Positions 1 through 7,025 of a DNA stretch of 29,937 nucleotides are shown in pieces. The notes below the pieces were generated by a model, which searched no databases, had not been told where the DNA came from, and saw nothing but the letters and a program-made list of their open reading frames with translations. The stretch's first letter is position 1; each line of letters opens with the position of its first letter. Source of the DNA: DASQVO01 sp035640715 (GTDB lineage Bacteria > Actinomycetota > Actinomycetes > Streptosporangiales > Streptosporangiaceae); assembly GCA_035640715.1 (NCBI GenBank), contig DASQVO010000014.1:1-29937 (forward strand), read 5' to 3'. A program made the position numbers and the translations under genes.

Positions 1-262
1 GGATCGCGCCGGCGGAAGTTCCGGCGGTAGTGCAGGGGGCTGACCCCCACCTGCTCACGGAACCGGGCACGGAAAGTGATCGCCGACCCGAAGCCGGCCT
101 CGGCGGCTATCCGCTCGATCGGCTGGTCGGTAGTCTCCAGCAGATGCTGGGCCCGGATCACCCGGGCGCGCAGGAGCCATTGCGTGGGAGTGGTTCCGGT
201 CTGCTCCCGGAAGCGGCGGCCGAGCGTCCGCTCGCTGAGCGCCGCCTGGCGGGCCATGTCGG
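1..262 (-). pseudogene. AraC/GlxA-type regulator, C-terminal HTH remnant
   Basis: Reading the minus strand from about 262 down to the left edge gives the double helix-turn-helix of AraC-family activators: a segment like ALSERTLGRRFREQTG followed by TPTQWLLRARVIRAQHLLE and then IERIAAEAGFGSAITFRARF and GVSPLHYRRNF. This matches the DNA-binding half of GlxA-like regulators. The frame is open to base 1, so the C-terminus lies outside the window. Upstream of about 262 the frame continues without a recognisable ligand-binding or amidase-like domain and turns into low-complexity Gly/Ala/Asp residues, so the N-terminal two thirds appear to be missing. I read it as a truncated gene. A real start inside the window, giving an HTH-only protein, is possible but has no good ribosome-binding site. 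Confidence 0.75.
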
Positions 263-537
263 GGACGGCATCATTCTGGGCTGGCGGTCCCCTCTCGCCC
301 GCTGGCGCAAGATCGCCACCATCGTGCCCGGTGTCGGCACCCTCATCGCCACCCGCTGGCCGGGTCGTCGTTCATCCTGGTGATCACCAGTGCCGTCGCC
401 CCGGCGAGGCATGCGCCGCAGGAACCGGAGGGCGTTTCCTGTGGCACGCCGTGCCGTCACCCCAGTCCGGCCAGCTGGCGCTAAAACGGGGCTGCCCGCA
501 GACCTCGGCCTTGCCGACCGGGCCGGCTTCACTGCGA
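263..537. other. Unassigned stretch, no recognised gene
   Basis: These 275 bases lie between the AraC remnant and the stop codon of the FAH-family gene. Short open frames exist on both strands but none resembles a known family or carries a convincing start. The segment probably contains the breakpoint that removed the front of the AraC gene. Confidence 0.5.
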
Positions 538-1383
538 TCACGCCCGTTCCCCCCTGGCGACGAAGCGGTTCCGGAGGGTACCGATGCCCTCCGCCCAGGT
601 TTCGAGGGTGTCGCCGGGCTGCAGGAAGCGAGGTGGCTGGCGGACGGCGCCGATGCCGGCGGGGGTGCCGGTGAAGATGATGTCGCCGGGCAGGAGGGGC
701 AGTACGGCGGAGATCTCGGCGATGAGCCGGGGAACGCTGAAGATGAGGTCGCTGGTACGGGTGTCTTGCATCTTCTGCCCGTTGAGGGAGCATCCGAGGG
801 CGAGGTCGTCAGGGTTGTCGATCTCATCGAGGGTGACGACCCAGGGGCCGACAGGCCCGTAGCCGCGCCAGGACTTACCGAGGGAGAACTGGGCCCCAGC
901 GGCGAACTGGAGATGGCGATCGCTGATGTCCTGGCCGACGGCGAGGCCGGCGATGACCGGCCAGGCGCCGGACTCGGCGACCCGGTCCGCGGTACGGCCC
1001 ACGACGGCTACGAGCTCGGCTTCCCAGTCGACCGCGTGGCCGACGACCTCGACGTCGTCGTAGGGGCCCGCCAGGCTGGCCGGGAACTTGGTAAACACGG
1101 CGGGGACTTCCGGGATGGTCATCCCGGATTCTTCGGCGTGGCTGCGGTAGTTGAGGCCGATGGCGAAGACCTGCCGGGGGCGTGGCACCGGGTTGCGCAG
1201 ATCTGCCTCGACGAGAGGGCCGGTGCCGGCGGTGATAGTGGCAGCGAAGTCGGTGAAGGCATCCCAGTCCTCGTAGGGAGCCATGGGGTCGGGGCCGAAG
1301 CGGCCGCCCGACGCGGTGGCGATATCGGCGATCTCGTCGCCGAGGACGAGCACGGCGCGGCCGCCTGAGTTGGCGAGTTTCAT
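538..1383 (-). CDS. Fumarylacetoacetate hydrolase (FAH) family enzyme
   Basis: The 281-residue product belongs to the FAH superfamily, whose members hydrolyse or isomerise acylpyruvates and related ring-cleavage products using a divalent metal. The core starts at about residue 72 with a GLNYRSHAEES motif. The likely metal ligands are E121 and E123 in DWEAELVAVVG and D152 in GQDISDRH. A lysine region follows (GKSWRGYGPVGP), and the C-terminal half has the usual GDIIFTGTPAGIG motif. The length fits single-domain family members. I chose the start at 1383 because AAGGAG lies 8 bases upstream; an in-frame start at 1425 would add 14 residues that look like the leader region. It probably processes the ring-fission product of the nearby extradiol dioxygenase. 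A dyad at 1448-1471 in its promoter suggests control by the same regulator. Exact substrate unknown. Confidence 0.9.
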   Translation of the reverse strand: MKLANSGGRAVLVLGDEIADIATASGGRFGPDPMAPYEDWDAFTDFAATITAGTGPLVEADLRNPVPRPRQVFAIGLNYRSHAEESGMTIPEVPAVFTKFPASLAGPYDDVEVVGHAVDWEAELVAVVGRTADRVAESGAWPVIAGLAVGQDISDRHLQFAAGAQFSLGKSWRGYGPVGPWVVTLDEIDNPDDLALGCSLNGQKMQDTRTSDLIFSVPRLIAEISAVLPLLPGDIIFTGTPAGIGAVRQPPRFLQPGDTLETWAEGIGTLRNRFVARGERA

Positions 1384-1402
1384 TGGCAGGCTCCTTCGGG
1401 TG

Positions 1403-1429
1403 TCACAGGTGCTGTTCCGGCGCACTCAC
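1403..1429 (-). other. Eight-codon mini-ORF upstream of the FAH gene
   Basis: A GTG-started frame of eight codons (VSAPEQHL, then TGA) is preceded by GAAGGA and sits between the operator dyad and the FAH start, ending 20 bases before it. Its upstream sequence aligns with the ribosome-binding site and start of the extradiol dioxygenase gene at 3918, where ATG replaces GTG. It is therefore best read as the vestigial start of a duplicated promoter-plus-gene-start block. A regulatory leader role is possible but unsupported. Confidence 0.35.
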
Positions 1430-1447
1430 GAACTTGATTCCTTCTGC

Positions 1448-1471
1448 ATAACTGATGAAACTATCAGTTAT
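1448..1471. promoter_or_regulatory. Palindromic operator upstream of the FAH gene
   Basis: Perfect 9-bp arms, ATAACTGAT and ATCAGTTAT, flank a GAAACT spacer. The 14-bp core TGATGAAACTATCA recurs in related form at 3942-3955, 4821-4834 and 7041-7054. Size and symmetry suit a TetR-family dimer; the TetR gene at 4104-4745 is the natural candidate. This is inference from sequence symmetry. Confidence 0.65.
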
Positions 1472-1500
1472 CTGAGAAATTGTCAACGTGATGCTCAGTT

Positions 1501-1516
1501 CTGATGTGTCCATCAG
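1501..1516. promoter_or_regulatory. Second dyad in the duplicated promoter block
   Basis: CTGATG and CATCAG are exact inverted repeats around a TGTC spacer, 30 bases from the main operator. The corresponding part of the second promoter block (3988-4031) carries the diverged and tandemly duplicated form. It may be an auxiliary operator or a remnant of one. Confidence 0.4.
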
Positions 1517-1529
1517 CGAGGTGCCGCTG

Positions 1530-1717
1530 GGTCCGTCAAGCGGGAGCGACACCTGCACGCCGGTGCCCGTACCGGGGGCGCTGTGCAGTGAGATCTGGCC
1601 ACCGAGTGCCTCGGCGCGGTCCTTGAGCCCGGCCAGGCCCGAGCCGCTGGTGAGGTCCGCGCCGCCGCGGCCGTCGTCGCGGACGCCAATGTGCAGAACG
1701 CTGTCACGGGCGGTCAC
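1530..1717 (-). pseudogene. Sensor histidine kinase, ATPase-domain C-terminal remnant
   Basis: The minus strand encodes the end of a HATPase_c domain of the NarL-partner type: VLHIGVRDDGRGGADL, then GSGLAGLKDRAEALGG and APGTGTGVQVSLPL. These match the D-box (DDGRGG), the G-rich lid and the final strand of such kinases. Everything upstream (sensor, dimerisation and N-box) is absent: at about 1717 the sequence switches to an opposite-strand TetR fragment. Downstream the frame runs on without a stop into the promoter of the FAH gene, so the natural end is also lost. Length of the recognisable part is about 62 residues against 350-450 for an intact kinase. Confidence 0.8.
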
Positions 1718-1933
1718 CTGGACATCGGCGCAGGATCACTGCTCGGCCTGGCCGCCCTGCTCGACGCGAACCCAGACCTGGACGCCGGCGCACTCGCCGA
1801 CGAATACGCGGCGCGCGTACTGCGCGCCTGCGGGCTCAGCAAGGCAGAAGCGGCACAGCTCGCCTCACGGCCGCTCCCCGATCTCACCAGCTTCGCCCAA
1901 CCCGCGCCCGCCCCCGCCAGCGAACCGCTCTAG
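1718..1933 (+). pseudogene. TetR-family regulator, C-terminal remnant
   Basis: The plus strand encodes about 70 residues resembling the last helices of a TetR regulator: an AGSLLGLAALLDAN segment, then RVLRACGLSKAEAAQLASRPLPDL. The same arrangement occurs at the end of the intact TetR protein at 4104-4745 (GGALLGVVHLGL, then LLRMFGLPADEAREVAARRLP). The DNA-binding half is missing; the frame continues 5' only as antisense of the kinase remnant. Its TAG stop at 1931-1933 overlaps the stop of the convergent CMD-family gene. The resemblance to the intact regulator suggests a paralogue, possibly from the duplication that also copied the promoter block. Confidence 0.6.
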
Positions 1934-2523
1934 CCCCAGCGGTCGCTGTGCATGGCCAGGCCGACGCGCAGAACGGCGTCGTCAGCGGGCGGGTCGAGTG
2001 GCACGTTCAGCACCGTGGTCAGGCGAGCGATTAGGAAGTAGTTGCCGGTCAGCGTGATCGCCTCGACGAGCTGGCGATCGCTGTAGTGCTGCCGCATGGC
2101 GTTGAATGCGGCGTCCGGAACGGCCGGCGCATCAGCCACGGCGGCGACGAAGGCCAGCAGCGCCCGCTGGGCCGCGGTGAAGCACCCGGCATTCCAGCGC
2201 TTTTCTGCCACAGCGGCCCGCTGCTCGTCACTGACGCCGACTGCGCGGGAGATTGGCTCGTGCTGGGATACCTCGTACGGCGCCCGGAAGCAGGCCCCGC
2301 AGGCCAGGATCGCGAGCTCCCGGTCGACGTCCGTCAACGCGGAGGCCGCGAAGATCGCCGACCCCAGCTGGGCGACTCCCGCACCGATGTCCGGTGTGTG
2401 CATCAGCATCCGGAACACGTTGATCAGGGGGCCGACCTCAGCGGCCTTCTGCATGGGCAGCGCCGCGCCATCAAGGGCCGTGGCGACGGCCGCGTCGTCA
2501 GGAAAGGGGATCTGGGCGGGCAT
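1930..2523 (-). CDS. Carboxymuconolactone decarboxylase (CMD/AhpD-like) family protein
   Basis: The 197-residue product has the helical CMD fold signature DRELAILACGACFRAPYEVSQHEP around residues 67-90, with YE at 83-84 and a histidine at 88, followed by GVSDEQRAAV. This is the pattern of CMD-family proteins that accompany aromatic catabolism; in this subgroup the biochemical reaction is often not known, and a CxxC pair (C75, C78) leaves an AhpD-like redox role open. I chose the start at 2523 with GAGAGG upstream; an in-frame start at 2649 would read back through a truncated FAH gene. It lies last in a minus-strand run after the extradiol dioxygenase and the FAH fragment, with only 10 bases between fragment and start, so it is probably cotranscribed from the operator-bearing promoter near 3940. 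Confidence 0.85.
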   Translation of the reverse strand: MPAQIPFPDDAAVATALDGAALPMQKAAEVGPLINVFRMLMHTPDIGAGVAQLGSAIFAASALTDVDRELAILACGACFRAPYEVSQHEPISRAVGVSDEQRAAVAEKRWNAGCFTAAQRALLAFVAAVADAPAVPDAAFNAMRQHYSDRQLVEAITLTGNYFLIARLTTVLNVPLDPPADDAVLRVGLAMHSDRWG

Positions 2524-2533
2524 GTGATTCCTC

Positions 2534-2794
2534 TCAGGCAGGGGCCGGGCGCCGGTAGTTGGCGCCCTGACAGACGATTCGTGCGCCGGGCACCGGGTGC
2601 AGCAGCCGGAGGCCGTCGAGCGGGCGGCGGCCGGCGCCAGCGTGGGCAAGGAGGGATCGAGCGACCTTGACGCCCTCGCCGAGCACGTCGGCGGTGCTGA
2701 CGTAGTCCGCGAGCAGCGGCAGGACGGCGCCCTCGTGCACGACGCCCCAGGCGGGAGTGGTGTCCGTGGCGTAGCGGATGAGGTTGACGCTCAC
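2534..2794 (-). pseudogene. Second FAH-family gene, N-terminal fragment
   Basis: The 86-residue frame starts with MSVNLIRYATD and continues through the small N-terminal domain typical of larger FAH-family hydrolases, ending at PVPGARIVCQGANYR. That last motif is the entry to the catalytic domain; directly after it the frame reads RRPAPA and stops, so all metal ligands are lost. Its ATG overlaps the TGA of the dioxygenase gene upstream (ATGA at 2791-2794), evidence that it was once a translationally coupled gene of the same operon. The deletion appears to have fused the fragment to the ribosome-binding region of the CMD gene. The intact FAH gene at 538-1383 has a different N-terminus and may compensate for it. 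Confidence 0.8.
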
Positions 2795-3918
2795 GACGAG
2801 GCGACCTTCAGCAGGCCGATGAGGCGCTGGATATCGAATTCGTTGTCGCGGTCACGCAGCGCGGTCACCAGATCCCGGATCATGTGCGGGGACGGCTTGG
2901 CGCCAAGGAAGTCCCTGGTGACTGCCGGGCCCCACTGCGCCAGGGTGCTGGCCGACATCTGCGCCCACCCGGCCTCGACGGTGCTGTCGAACATGTCACC
3001 GTCGGCAAAGTGCTCGACCATCACGCTGTCCGGGTCACGCCAGTAGTCGAAGATCTGGCTGCCCTGGATGTGCCGGCCGATGCCCCACGCCCTTTTGTAG
3101 CCACGCTCCTTGAGGAACTCCCCGCCGGCGGCCACCGCGTCGAGGTCGGCGACCTGGTAGGCCGAGTGGATGTAATGGCGGGCCGGGCCGAGATGCATGG
3201 CCAGTGTGTGGTGGTCGGCGGGGGTCGTGCCGCGGTCGCAGCGGATGAACGCCATCGCCGGACCGCGGTCACGCTGCCCCGGGAAGTAGAGGAAGTCGCT
3301 GACGATCAGGCCGAGGTTGTCCAGATACCAGTCCAGCGCCCGTCCGAACGACGGCGTCTCCAGCACGACGTGACCCAGCCGTTCGATACGTGCCGGCTCC
3401 CGCGGCGGGCGCTGCGTCGCGTTCGCCCGCTTCACCTCGCCGAAATTCAGCACCAGCGGGCGCTGCCGCGGCAGCTCCGGCAGCTGCTCCACGTCCGCCA
3501 CGATCCGGACAGGAATCCCGGACGGGTCCTGGAGCTCCACCACCGCTCCGCCACCCGGGCCGTGCAGCGGCCGGACCGCGGTCCCGTTGGCCCGCGCCAG
3601 TCGCTCCAGGTCCTGGCGTGCCGTGGCCCGGAACGCTGGGGCCACGAACCGCGACTTGGGTCCTTTCCGGATGATCACGCATTGCGACCCCGGCAGGGTG
3701 CCGCGCAGGTGCAGCTCGGCGTCGTCCCGGTAGGCCGTGGCGAACCCGAAGTCGTGCGCGAAACGCTGCGCCGCGTCCATATCGGGCTTCTCGAACTCCA
3801 GCCACGCGAGGTCCTCGACCTTGATGACCGGGTTCTTCGCGCGCTCGGGGTGCTCGCCGCGCAGCGCGCCCTGCTCGCTGTGCAGGTCTTCGTGTGCCGT
3901 CTTCACTGTTGTGTTCAT
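2791..3918 (-). CDS. Extradiol (VOC-family) ring-cleavage dioxygenase
   Basis: The 375-residue product has the two-module VOC architecture of type I extradiol dioxygenases, enzymes that open catechols next to the hydroxyls using Fe(II). The N-terminal module (about 33-150) lacks the metal triad. The C-terminal module (about 178-310) carries the expected ligands: H183 in RLGHVVLETP, H236/H237 in ADHHTLAMHLG, and E302 in DSVMVEHFADG. The extra N-terminal 30 residues and C-terminal tail are longer than in BphC. Start at 3918 is supported by AAAGGA upstream; the alternative at 3981 reads through the operator. It heads a minus-strand operon with the FAH fragment and the CMD gene. The MhpA-like hydroxylase nearby is a plausible supplier of its catechol or hydroquinone substrate; the true substrate cannot be read from sequence. 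Confidence 0.88.
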   Translation of the reverse strand: MNTTVKTAHEDLHSEQGALRGEHPERAKNPVIKVEDLAWLEFEKPDMDAAQRFAHDFGFATAYRDDAELHLRGTLPGSQCVIIRKGPKSRFVAPAFRATARQDLERLARANGTAVRPLHGPGGGAVVELQDPSGIPVRIVADVEQLPELPRQRPLVLNFGEVKRANATQRPPREPARIERLGHVVLETPSFGRALDWYLDNLGLIVSDFLYFPGQRDRGPAMAFIRCDRGTTPADHHTLAMHLGPARHYIHSAYQVADLDAVAAGGEFLKERGYKRAWGIGRHIQGSQIFDYWRDPDSVMVEHFADGDMFDSTVEAGWAQMSASTLAQWGPAVTRDFLGAKPSPHMIRDLVTALRDRDNEFDIQRLIGLLKVASS

Positions 3919-3934
3919 AAACTTGATCCTTTCC

Positions 3935-3962
3935 ACATAACTGATAAAAGTATCAGCTATGT
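3935..3962. promoter_or_regulatory. Palindromic operator upstream of the dioxygenase operon
   Basis: Arms of 12 bp, ACATAACTGATA and TATCAGCTATGT, with one mismatch, flank AAAG. The core TGATAAAAGTATCA differs from the FAH-gene operator core at few positions, and the flanks (AACTTGAT on the gene side, TGTCAAC on the far side) are also shared. It lies 17-44 bases upstream of the start codon, a position suited to repression. Confidence 0.65.
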
Positions 3963-3987
3963 GGGCGGCAGCTGTCAACACGCTGCT

Positions 3988-4031
3988 CAGCGCCGATGTC
4001 TCGTCAGTTCAGCGCCGATGTCTCGTCAGTG
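3988..4031. repeat. 22-bp tandem direct repeat in the intergenic region
   Basis: CAGCGCCGATGTCTCGTCAG occurs twice, offset by 22 bases, with 21 identical positions. A single diverged copy exists at the matching place in the other promoter block (about 1495-1517). Each copy contains a CGATG...CGTC half-dyad that may be a decayed operator. Confidence 0.7.
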
Positions 4032-4103
4032 AGGTGCCGGGGAACGGCCACGGAGAGCGGTGAGAGGCGGCGGGGCGGCGGACGCCCCGGCGTGCGGGGG
4101 CGG

Positions 4104-4745
4104 TCAGCGGGTGCGCGGCAGCCTGCGTGCGGCGACCTCGCGGGCCTCGTCCGCGGGCAGCCCGAACATGCGGAGCAGGTTCACCGCCAGGCCGTCCGCG
4201 GCGCGGTCGATCGCCGACGGCTTGCACTGGGTCAGGCCCAGGTGCACCACGCCCAGCAGCGCGCCTCCGGCGCAGGCGATGGCCACATCCGGGTCGTCGA
4301 ACGACAGCCGGCCGGCGTCCTTCGCCCGCTGCAGGTCCCGCAGGGCGCGCGGGGCAAGCCCCGACGGCGAGGTGAGGTACCGCGGCCCGGTGCGGTCGAT
4401 GATCCGCGCCAGCTGGGGGTGGGTCTTCGGGAAGCGGGCGGTGATCCGGATTGACGCCGCGAACACCTCCGCCGGGTCCTCCATGCCCGAGGTGATCTCG
4501 TCCAGCATCGCGCCGTGCTCCTCGATGACCTCCTCCACGGCCGCGTCGAAGAGCTCCTGCTTGGACTGGAAGTGGTTGTAGAACGACCCGAAACCGACGT
4601 CGGCGGCCTCGGTGATCTCCTGGATGCTCACCCCGGCCGGGTCGCGGGAGGTCAGCAGCTCCCGCGCCGCCGCCACCAGCGCCGCCCGCGTCCGGGCCTT
4701 GCGCCGGTCCAGGCGGCTGGCAGCAACGCTTGCAGGCATGGCCAT
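4104..4745 (-). CDS. TetR-family transcriptional regulator
   Basis: The 213-residue product has the N-terminal TetR helix-turn-helix at about residues 16-65: RTRAALVAAARELL, then GVSIQEITEAADVGFGSFYNHF and SKQELFDAAVEEV. The rest is the all-helical ligand and dimerisation domain. It is divergent from the MhpA-like hydroxylase and close to the dioxygenase operon, and dyads of one type lie at both promoters and at two more in the first 7 kb. It is therefore the likely local repressor, relieved by an aromatic compound. Two ATGs six bases apart (4745 and 4739) could start it; neither has a strong ribosome-binding site. Its C-terminus resembles the fragment at 1718-1933. Confidence 0.88.
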   Translation of the reverse strand: MAMPASVAASRLDRRKARTRAALVAAARELLTSRDPAGVSIQEITEAADVGFGSFYNHFQSKQELFDAAVEEVIEEHGAMLDEITSGMEDPAEVFAASIRITARFPKTHPQLARIIDRTGPRYLTSPSGLAPRALRDLQRAKDAGRLSFDDPDVAIACAGGALLGVVHLGLTQCKPSAIDRAADGLAVNLLRMFGLPADEAREVAARRLPRTR

Positions 4746-4803
4746 AGCGTAACCGATTCCATCTCAGTGCTGATGACCCACTCAGTCCTGGGCGCATTTG
4801 ACA

Positions 4804-4834
4804 GATGAAGCCATCATGACTGATGATTTCATCA
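4804..4834. promoter_or_regulatory. Double dyad between TetR gene and hydroxylase
   Basis: TGATGATTTCATCA at 4821-4834 is a perfect palindrome with 6-bp arms. A second, weaker dyad (GATG, AAGC, CATC) lies at 4804-4815, giving two sites whose centres are about 18 bp apart. The same two-dyad layout occurs at 7023-7054. It sits about 60 bases from the TetR start, suited to autoregulation and control of the divergent hydroxylase. Confidence 0.65.
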
Positions 4835-5011
4835 AGTAGCGGGCCGGTCTCATACGTCACGACCCAGTTCCTTTTGGAGGTGGAGCGCGGCCGGTTCGCC
4901 TCCACCGACGAAGGCGAACAGCTGAAGATCGTCGCCGCGCCGCGCCGTCGTCTGGAGGAACTCGTCCTGGCGGCCGACGACACCATGACCGGCGCCCACG
5001 ACCCGAGCTGA
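4823..5011 (+). other. Short open frame before the hydroxylase, possible gene remnant
   Basis: A 62-codon frame begins inside the operator and ends 25 bases before the hydroxylase start. Its residues (for example FLLEVERGRFAS and VAAPRRRLEELVLAADD) look protein-like and the third positions are GC-rich, but I recognise no family and see no ribosome-binding site. It may be the tail of a lost gene, since several neighbours are truncated, or simply the untranslated leader. Confidence 0.25.
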
Positions 5012-5036
5012 CCAGGACACCGAAGGAGAAGCCACC

Positions 5037-6701
5037 ATGAACCCCAGCAACAACCCCGCCCCGGGCACCGGCATGCCCATGAGCTCTGAGTACGACGTGC
5101 TGGTCGTCGGTGCGGGCCCGGTCGGGCTGACTGCGGCCATCCAGCTCGGAGCGAGCGGCTGGCGGGTCGGTGTCGTCGAGCGCTGGCCGCAGCCGTATCG
5201 GCTGCCGCGCGCGGTGGTCTTCGACCACGAGATCGCCCGCATCCTGGCCTCAGCCGGCCTGGCCGAGGACCTGCCGGCCCTCAGTGAGCCGGCCGAGGAC
5301 TACGAGTGGCGCAACGGCAAGGGCCAGACGCTGCTGCGCCTGGCGTTCGAGGACACCAGCCACTCCGGCTGGCCGTTCGTAAGCCTGTTCACCCAGCCGC
5401 GCCTGGAGGCCGCCCTGGAGCAGCGGGCGCGCCGCACCCCCGGCGTCGACATCCTGCGCGGCTGGGAAGCCGTGGACCTCGCCGAGGACGCATCAGCCGT
5501 CCGCCTGACGGTCGCCGAAAGCGCCGGGAACGAGCCGGTGCTCCGCGACGGCGTAAGGAAGCACCGCACCCTGCGGGCGGCCTACCTCGTCGGCTGCGAC
5601 GGCACCCACAGCTTCGTCCGTTCCCGGATGAAGACGTCCATGACCGATCTCGGCTTCCATTACGACTGGCTGGTCCTGGACGTCATACCGCACGACACCG
5701 GCCGGGTCTGGTCCCCGCGCAATCTCCAGGTCTGCGACCCGGCCAGGCCCACCACGGTCGTCTCCGGCGGTCCCGGCCGGCGCCGCTGGGAGTTCATGCG
5801 GCTGCCCGGCGAGACCCTCGACGGCCTCAACCAGGAAGACAGAGCCTGGGAGCTGCTGCAGCCCTACGGCATCCACCCGGGCAACGCCACCCTCGAACGC
5901 CACACCGTCTACACCTTCCAGGCACGCTGGGCCGACACCTGGCGCCAGGGCCGGCTCCTGGTGGCCGGTGACGCGGCGCATCAGATGCCGCCCTTCGCCG
6001 GCCAGGGCATGTGCTCCGGCATCCGCGACGCCGCCAACCTCACCTGGAAACTCGGCCTCGTACTGTCCGGCCACGCACCAGACACACTGCTGGACACCTA
6101 CACCACCGAACGGCGCCAGCACCTGCACTACGCCATCCAGGCATCCATGTACCTCGGCCAGATCATCTGCCAGGCCGACCCCGCCGCAGCCGCCGAGCGC
6201 GACGCCCGCATGCTCGCCGAGCTCCGCAAGGGCGGCGATCCCACGACCGGTCTGCTGGTGCAGAACCTGACCGGGGGCCTGCTGATGAGCGACGCCGACG
6301 GCGCCCCGCTGGCACCGGCCGGGCAGCTCAGCCGCCAGGGGAAGGTCCGCTTCCAGGGCCGCACCGGACTGTTCGACCAGACTGCCGGCACCGGCTTCAC
6401 CCTGCTGGCCGCCCAGGACCCGCACGATGTCCTCGACCAGGCCAGCCTCGCCTGGTGCGAGCAGGTGGGCATCCGCCTGCTGAGGGTCACCGGCGACCTC
6501 ACGGCGGATGGCCCGGGCGACGTCGTTGACCTTGACGGCGTCTACCGGTCCCACCAGGCCGAATCAGGCCAGATGGCACTGCTCATCCGTCCCGACTACT
6601 ACGTTTTCGGTGGCGCGGCGCAGCCGGATGAGGTGCCCCGCCTCGTGACGGCGCTGCGGAAGGGGCTCACCGGACGGACGGCCGCCCTCCAGCCGTCCTG
6701 A
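5037..6701 (+). CDS. MhpA-like FAD-dependent aromatic hydroxylase
   Basis: The 554-residue product is a class A flavoprotein monooxygenase. The FAD/NAD-binding motif VLVVGAGPVGLTAA lies at residues 21-34, the conserved YLVGCDGTHSFVR at about 183-195, and the second FAD motif LLVAGDAAHQMPPFAGQGM at about 306-324 followed by SGIRDAANLTWKL. Length, the PRAVVFDHE segment and the thioredoxin-like C-terminal domain match 3-(3-hydroxyphenyl)propionate hydroxylase (MhpA), which adds an ortho hydroxyl with NADH and O2. Start at 5037 has AAGGAGA upstream; an internal ATG near residue 14 (MPMSSEYDV) is an alternative. It is divergent from the TetR gene and its product could feed the extradiol dioxygenase. 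The exact phenolic substrate is uncertain. The gene ends inside a perfect hairpin. Confidence 0.88.
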   Translation: MNPSNNPAPGTGMPMSSEYDVLVVGAGPVGLTAAIQLGASGWRVGVVERWPQPYRLPRAVVFDHEIARILASAGLAEDLPALSEPAEDYEWRNGKGQTLLRLAFEDTSHSGWPFVSLFTQPRLEAALEQRARRTPGVDILRGWEAVDLAEDASAVRLTVAESAGNEPVLRDGVRKHRTLRAAYLVGCDGTHSFVRSRMKTSMTDLGFHYDWLVLDVIPHDTGRVWSPRNLQVCDPARPTTVVSGGPGRRRWEFMRLPGETLDGLNQEDRAWELLQPYGIHPGNATLERHTVYTFQARWADTWRQGRLLVAGDAAHQMPPFAGQGMCSGIRDAANLTWKLGLVLSGHAPDTLLDTYTTERRQHLHYAIQASMYLGQIICQADPAAAAERDARMLAELRKGGDPTTGLLVQNLTGGLLMSDADGAPLAPAGQLSRQGKVRFQGRTGLFDQTAGTGFTLLAAQDPHDVLDQASLAWCEQVGIRLLRVTGDLTADGPGDVVDLDGVYRSHQAESGQMALLIRPDYYVFGGAAQPDEVPRLVTALRKGLTGRTAALQPS

Positions 6702-6716
6702 GGACGGCTGGAGGGC
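6684..6716 (+). terminator. Perfect 15-bp hairpin spanning the hydroxylase stop
   Basis: Left arm GCCCTCCAGCCGTCC and right arm GGACGGCTGGAGGGC are exact complements, and the three-base loop is the TGA stop codon itself. No U-tract follows, so it would be a strong actinomycete-type terminator without poly-U, or an mRNA-stabilising 3' structure. Confidence 0.6.
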
Positions 6717-7025
6717 GACATCGCCCTGCAATTCGACGCGGGACGCGCGACCACCCTGCGGCTCGCCGAGGTGGGCGTCTTCCCGCACGCACTCACCGCG
6801 GTCTTCCTCACACACGTGCACAGCGACTACGTCGTGGACCTGCCCGACCTGGCCATGGCCCGCTGGTTGCAGCAAGGCGTTTTCGCGGCCGCCCCGTTGC
6901 ATGCCGGGCTGCTTCCGCCGCCGGCCGGCGAGGTACCAGGTGAGTGGAACGGGAGGACGGCGACGGAGCAGGGCGCGCGGCGGATCGCCCCGCGCGGGAA
7001 CATCTCCTTCCGGATCCTTGACTGA
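6711..7025 (+). pseudogene. Metallo-beta-lactamase-fold hydrolase remnant
   Basis: Directly after the hairpin the plus strand encodes LQFDAGRATTLRLAEVG and then TAVFLTHVHSDYVVDLPDLA. The THVHSD motif is the zinc-binding HxHxD of the metallo-beta-lactamase fold, and the layout resembles RNase Z-like or arylsulfatase-like hydrolases. There is no start codon and no N-terminal strand before it. After about 6870 the similarity ends and the frame reads unrelated Pro/Gly/Arg-rich residues to a stop at 7025. Both ends are thus missing and later zinc ligands are absent. An intact relative would have about 250-320 residues. Confidence 0.72.

Noticed and set aside
262..383. A membrane-protein-like frame (GVGTLIATRW region) on the plus strand
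   Set aside because: Too short, no family recognised, and its 5' part is antisense of the AraC remnant.
2884..4032. A 382-codon plus-strand frame over the dioxygenase gene
   Set aside because: The minus-strand VOC dioxygenase has a complete metal triad; the plus frame is Arg-rich shadow.
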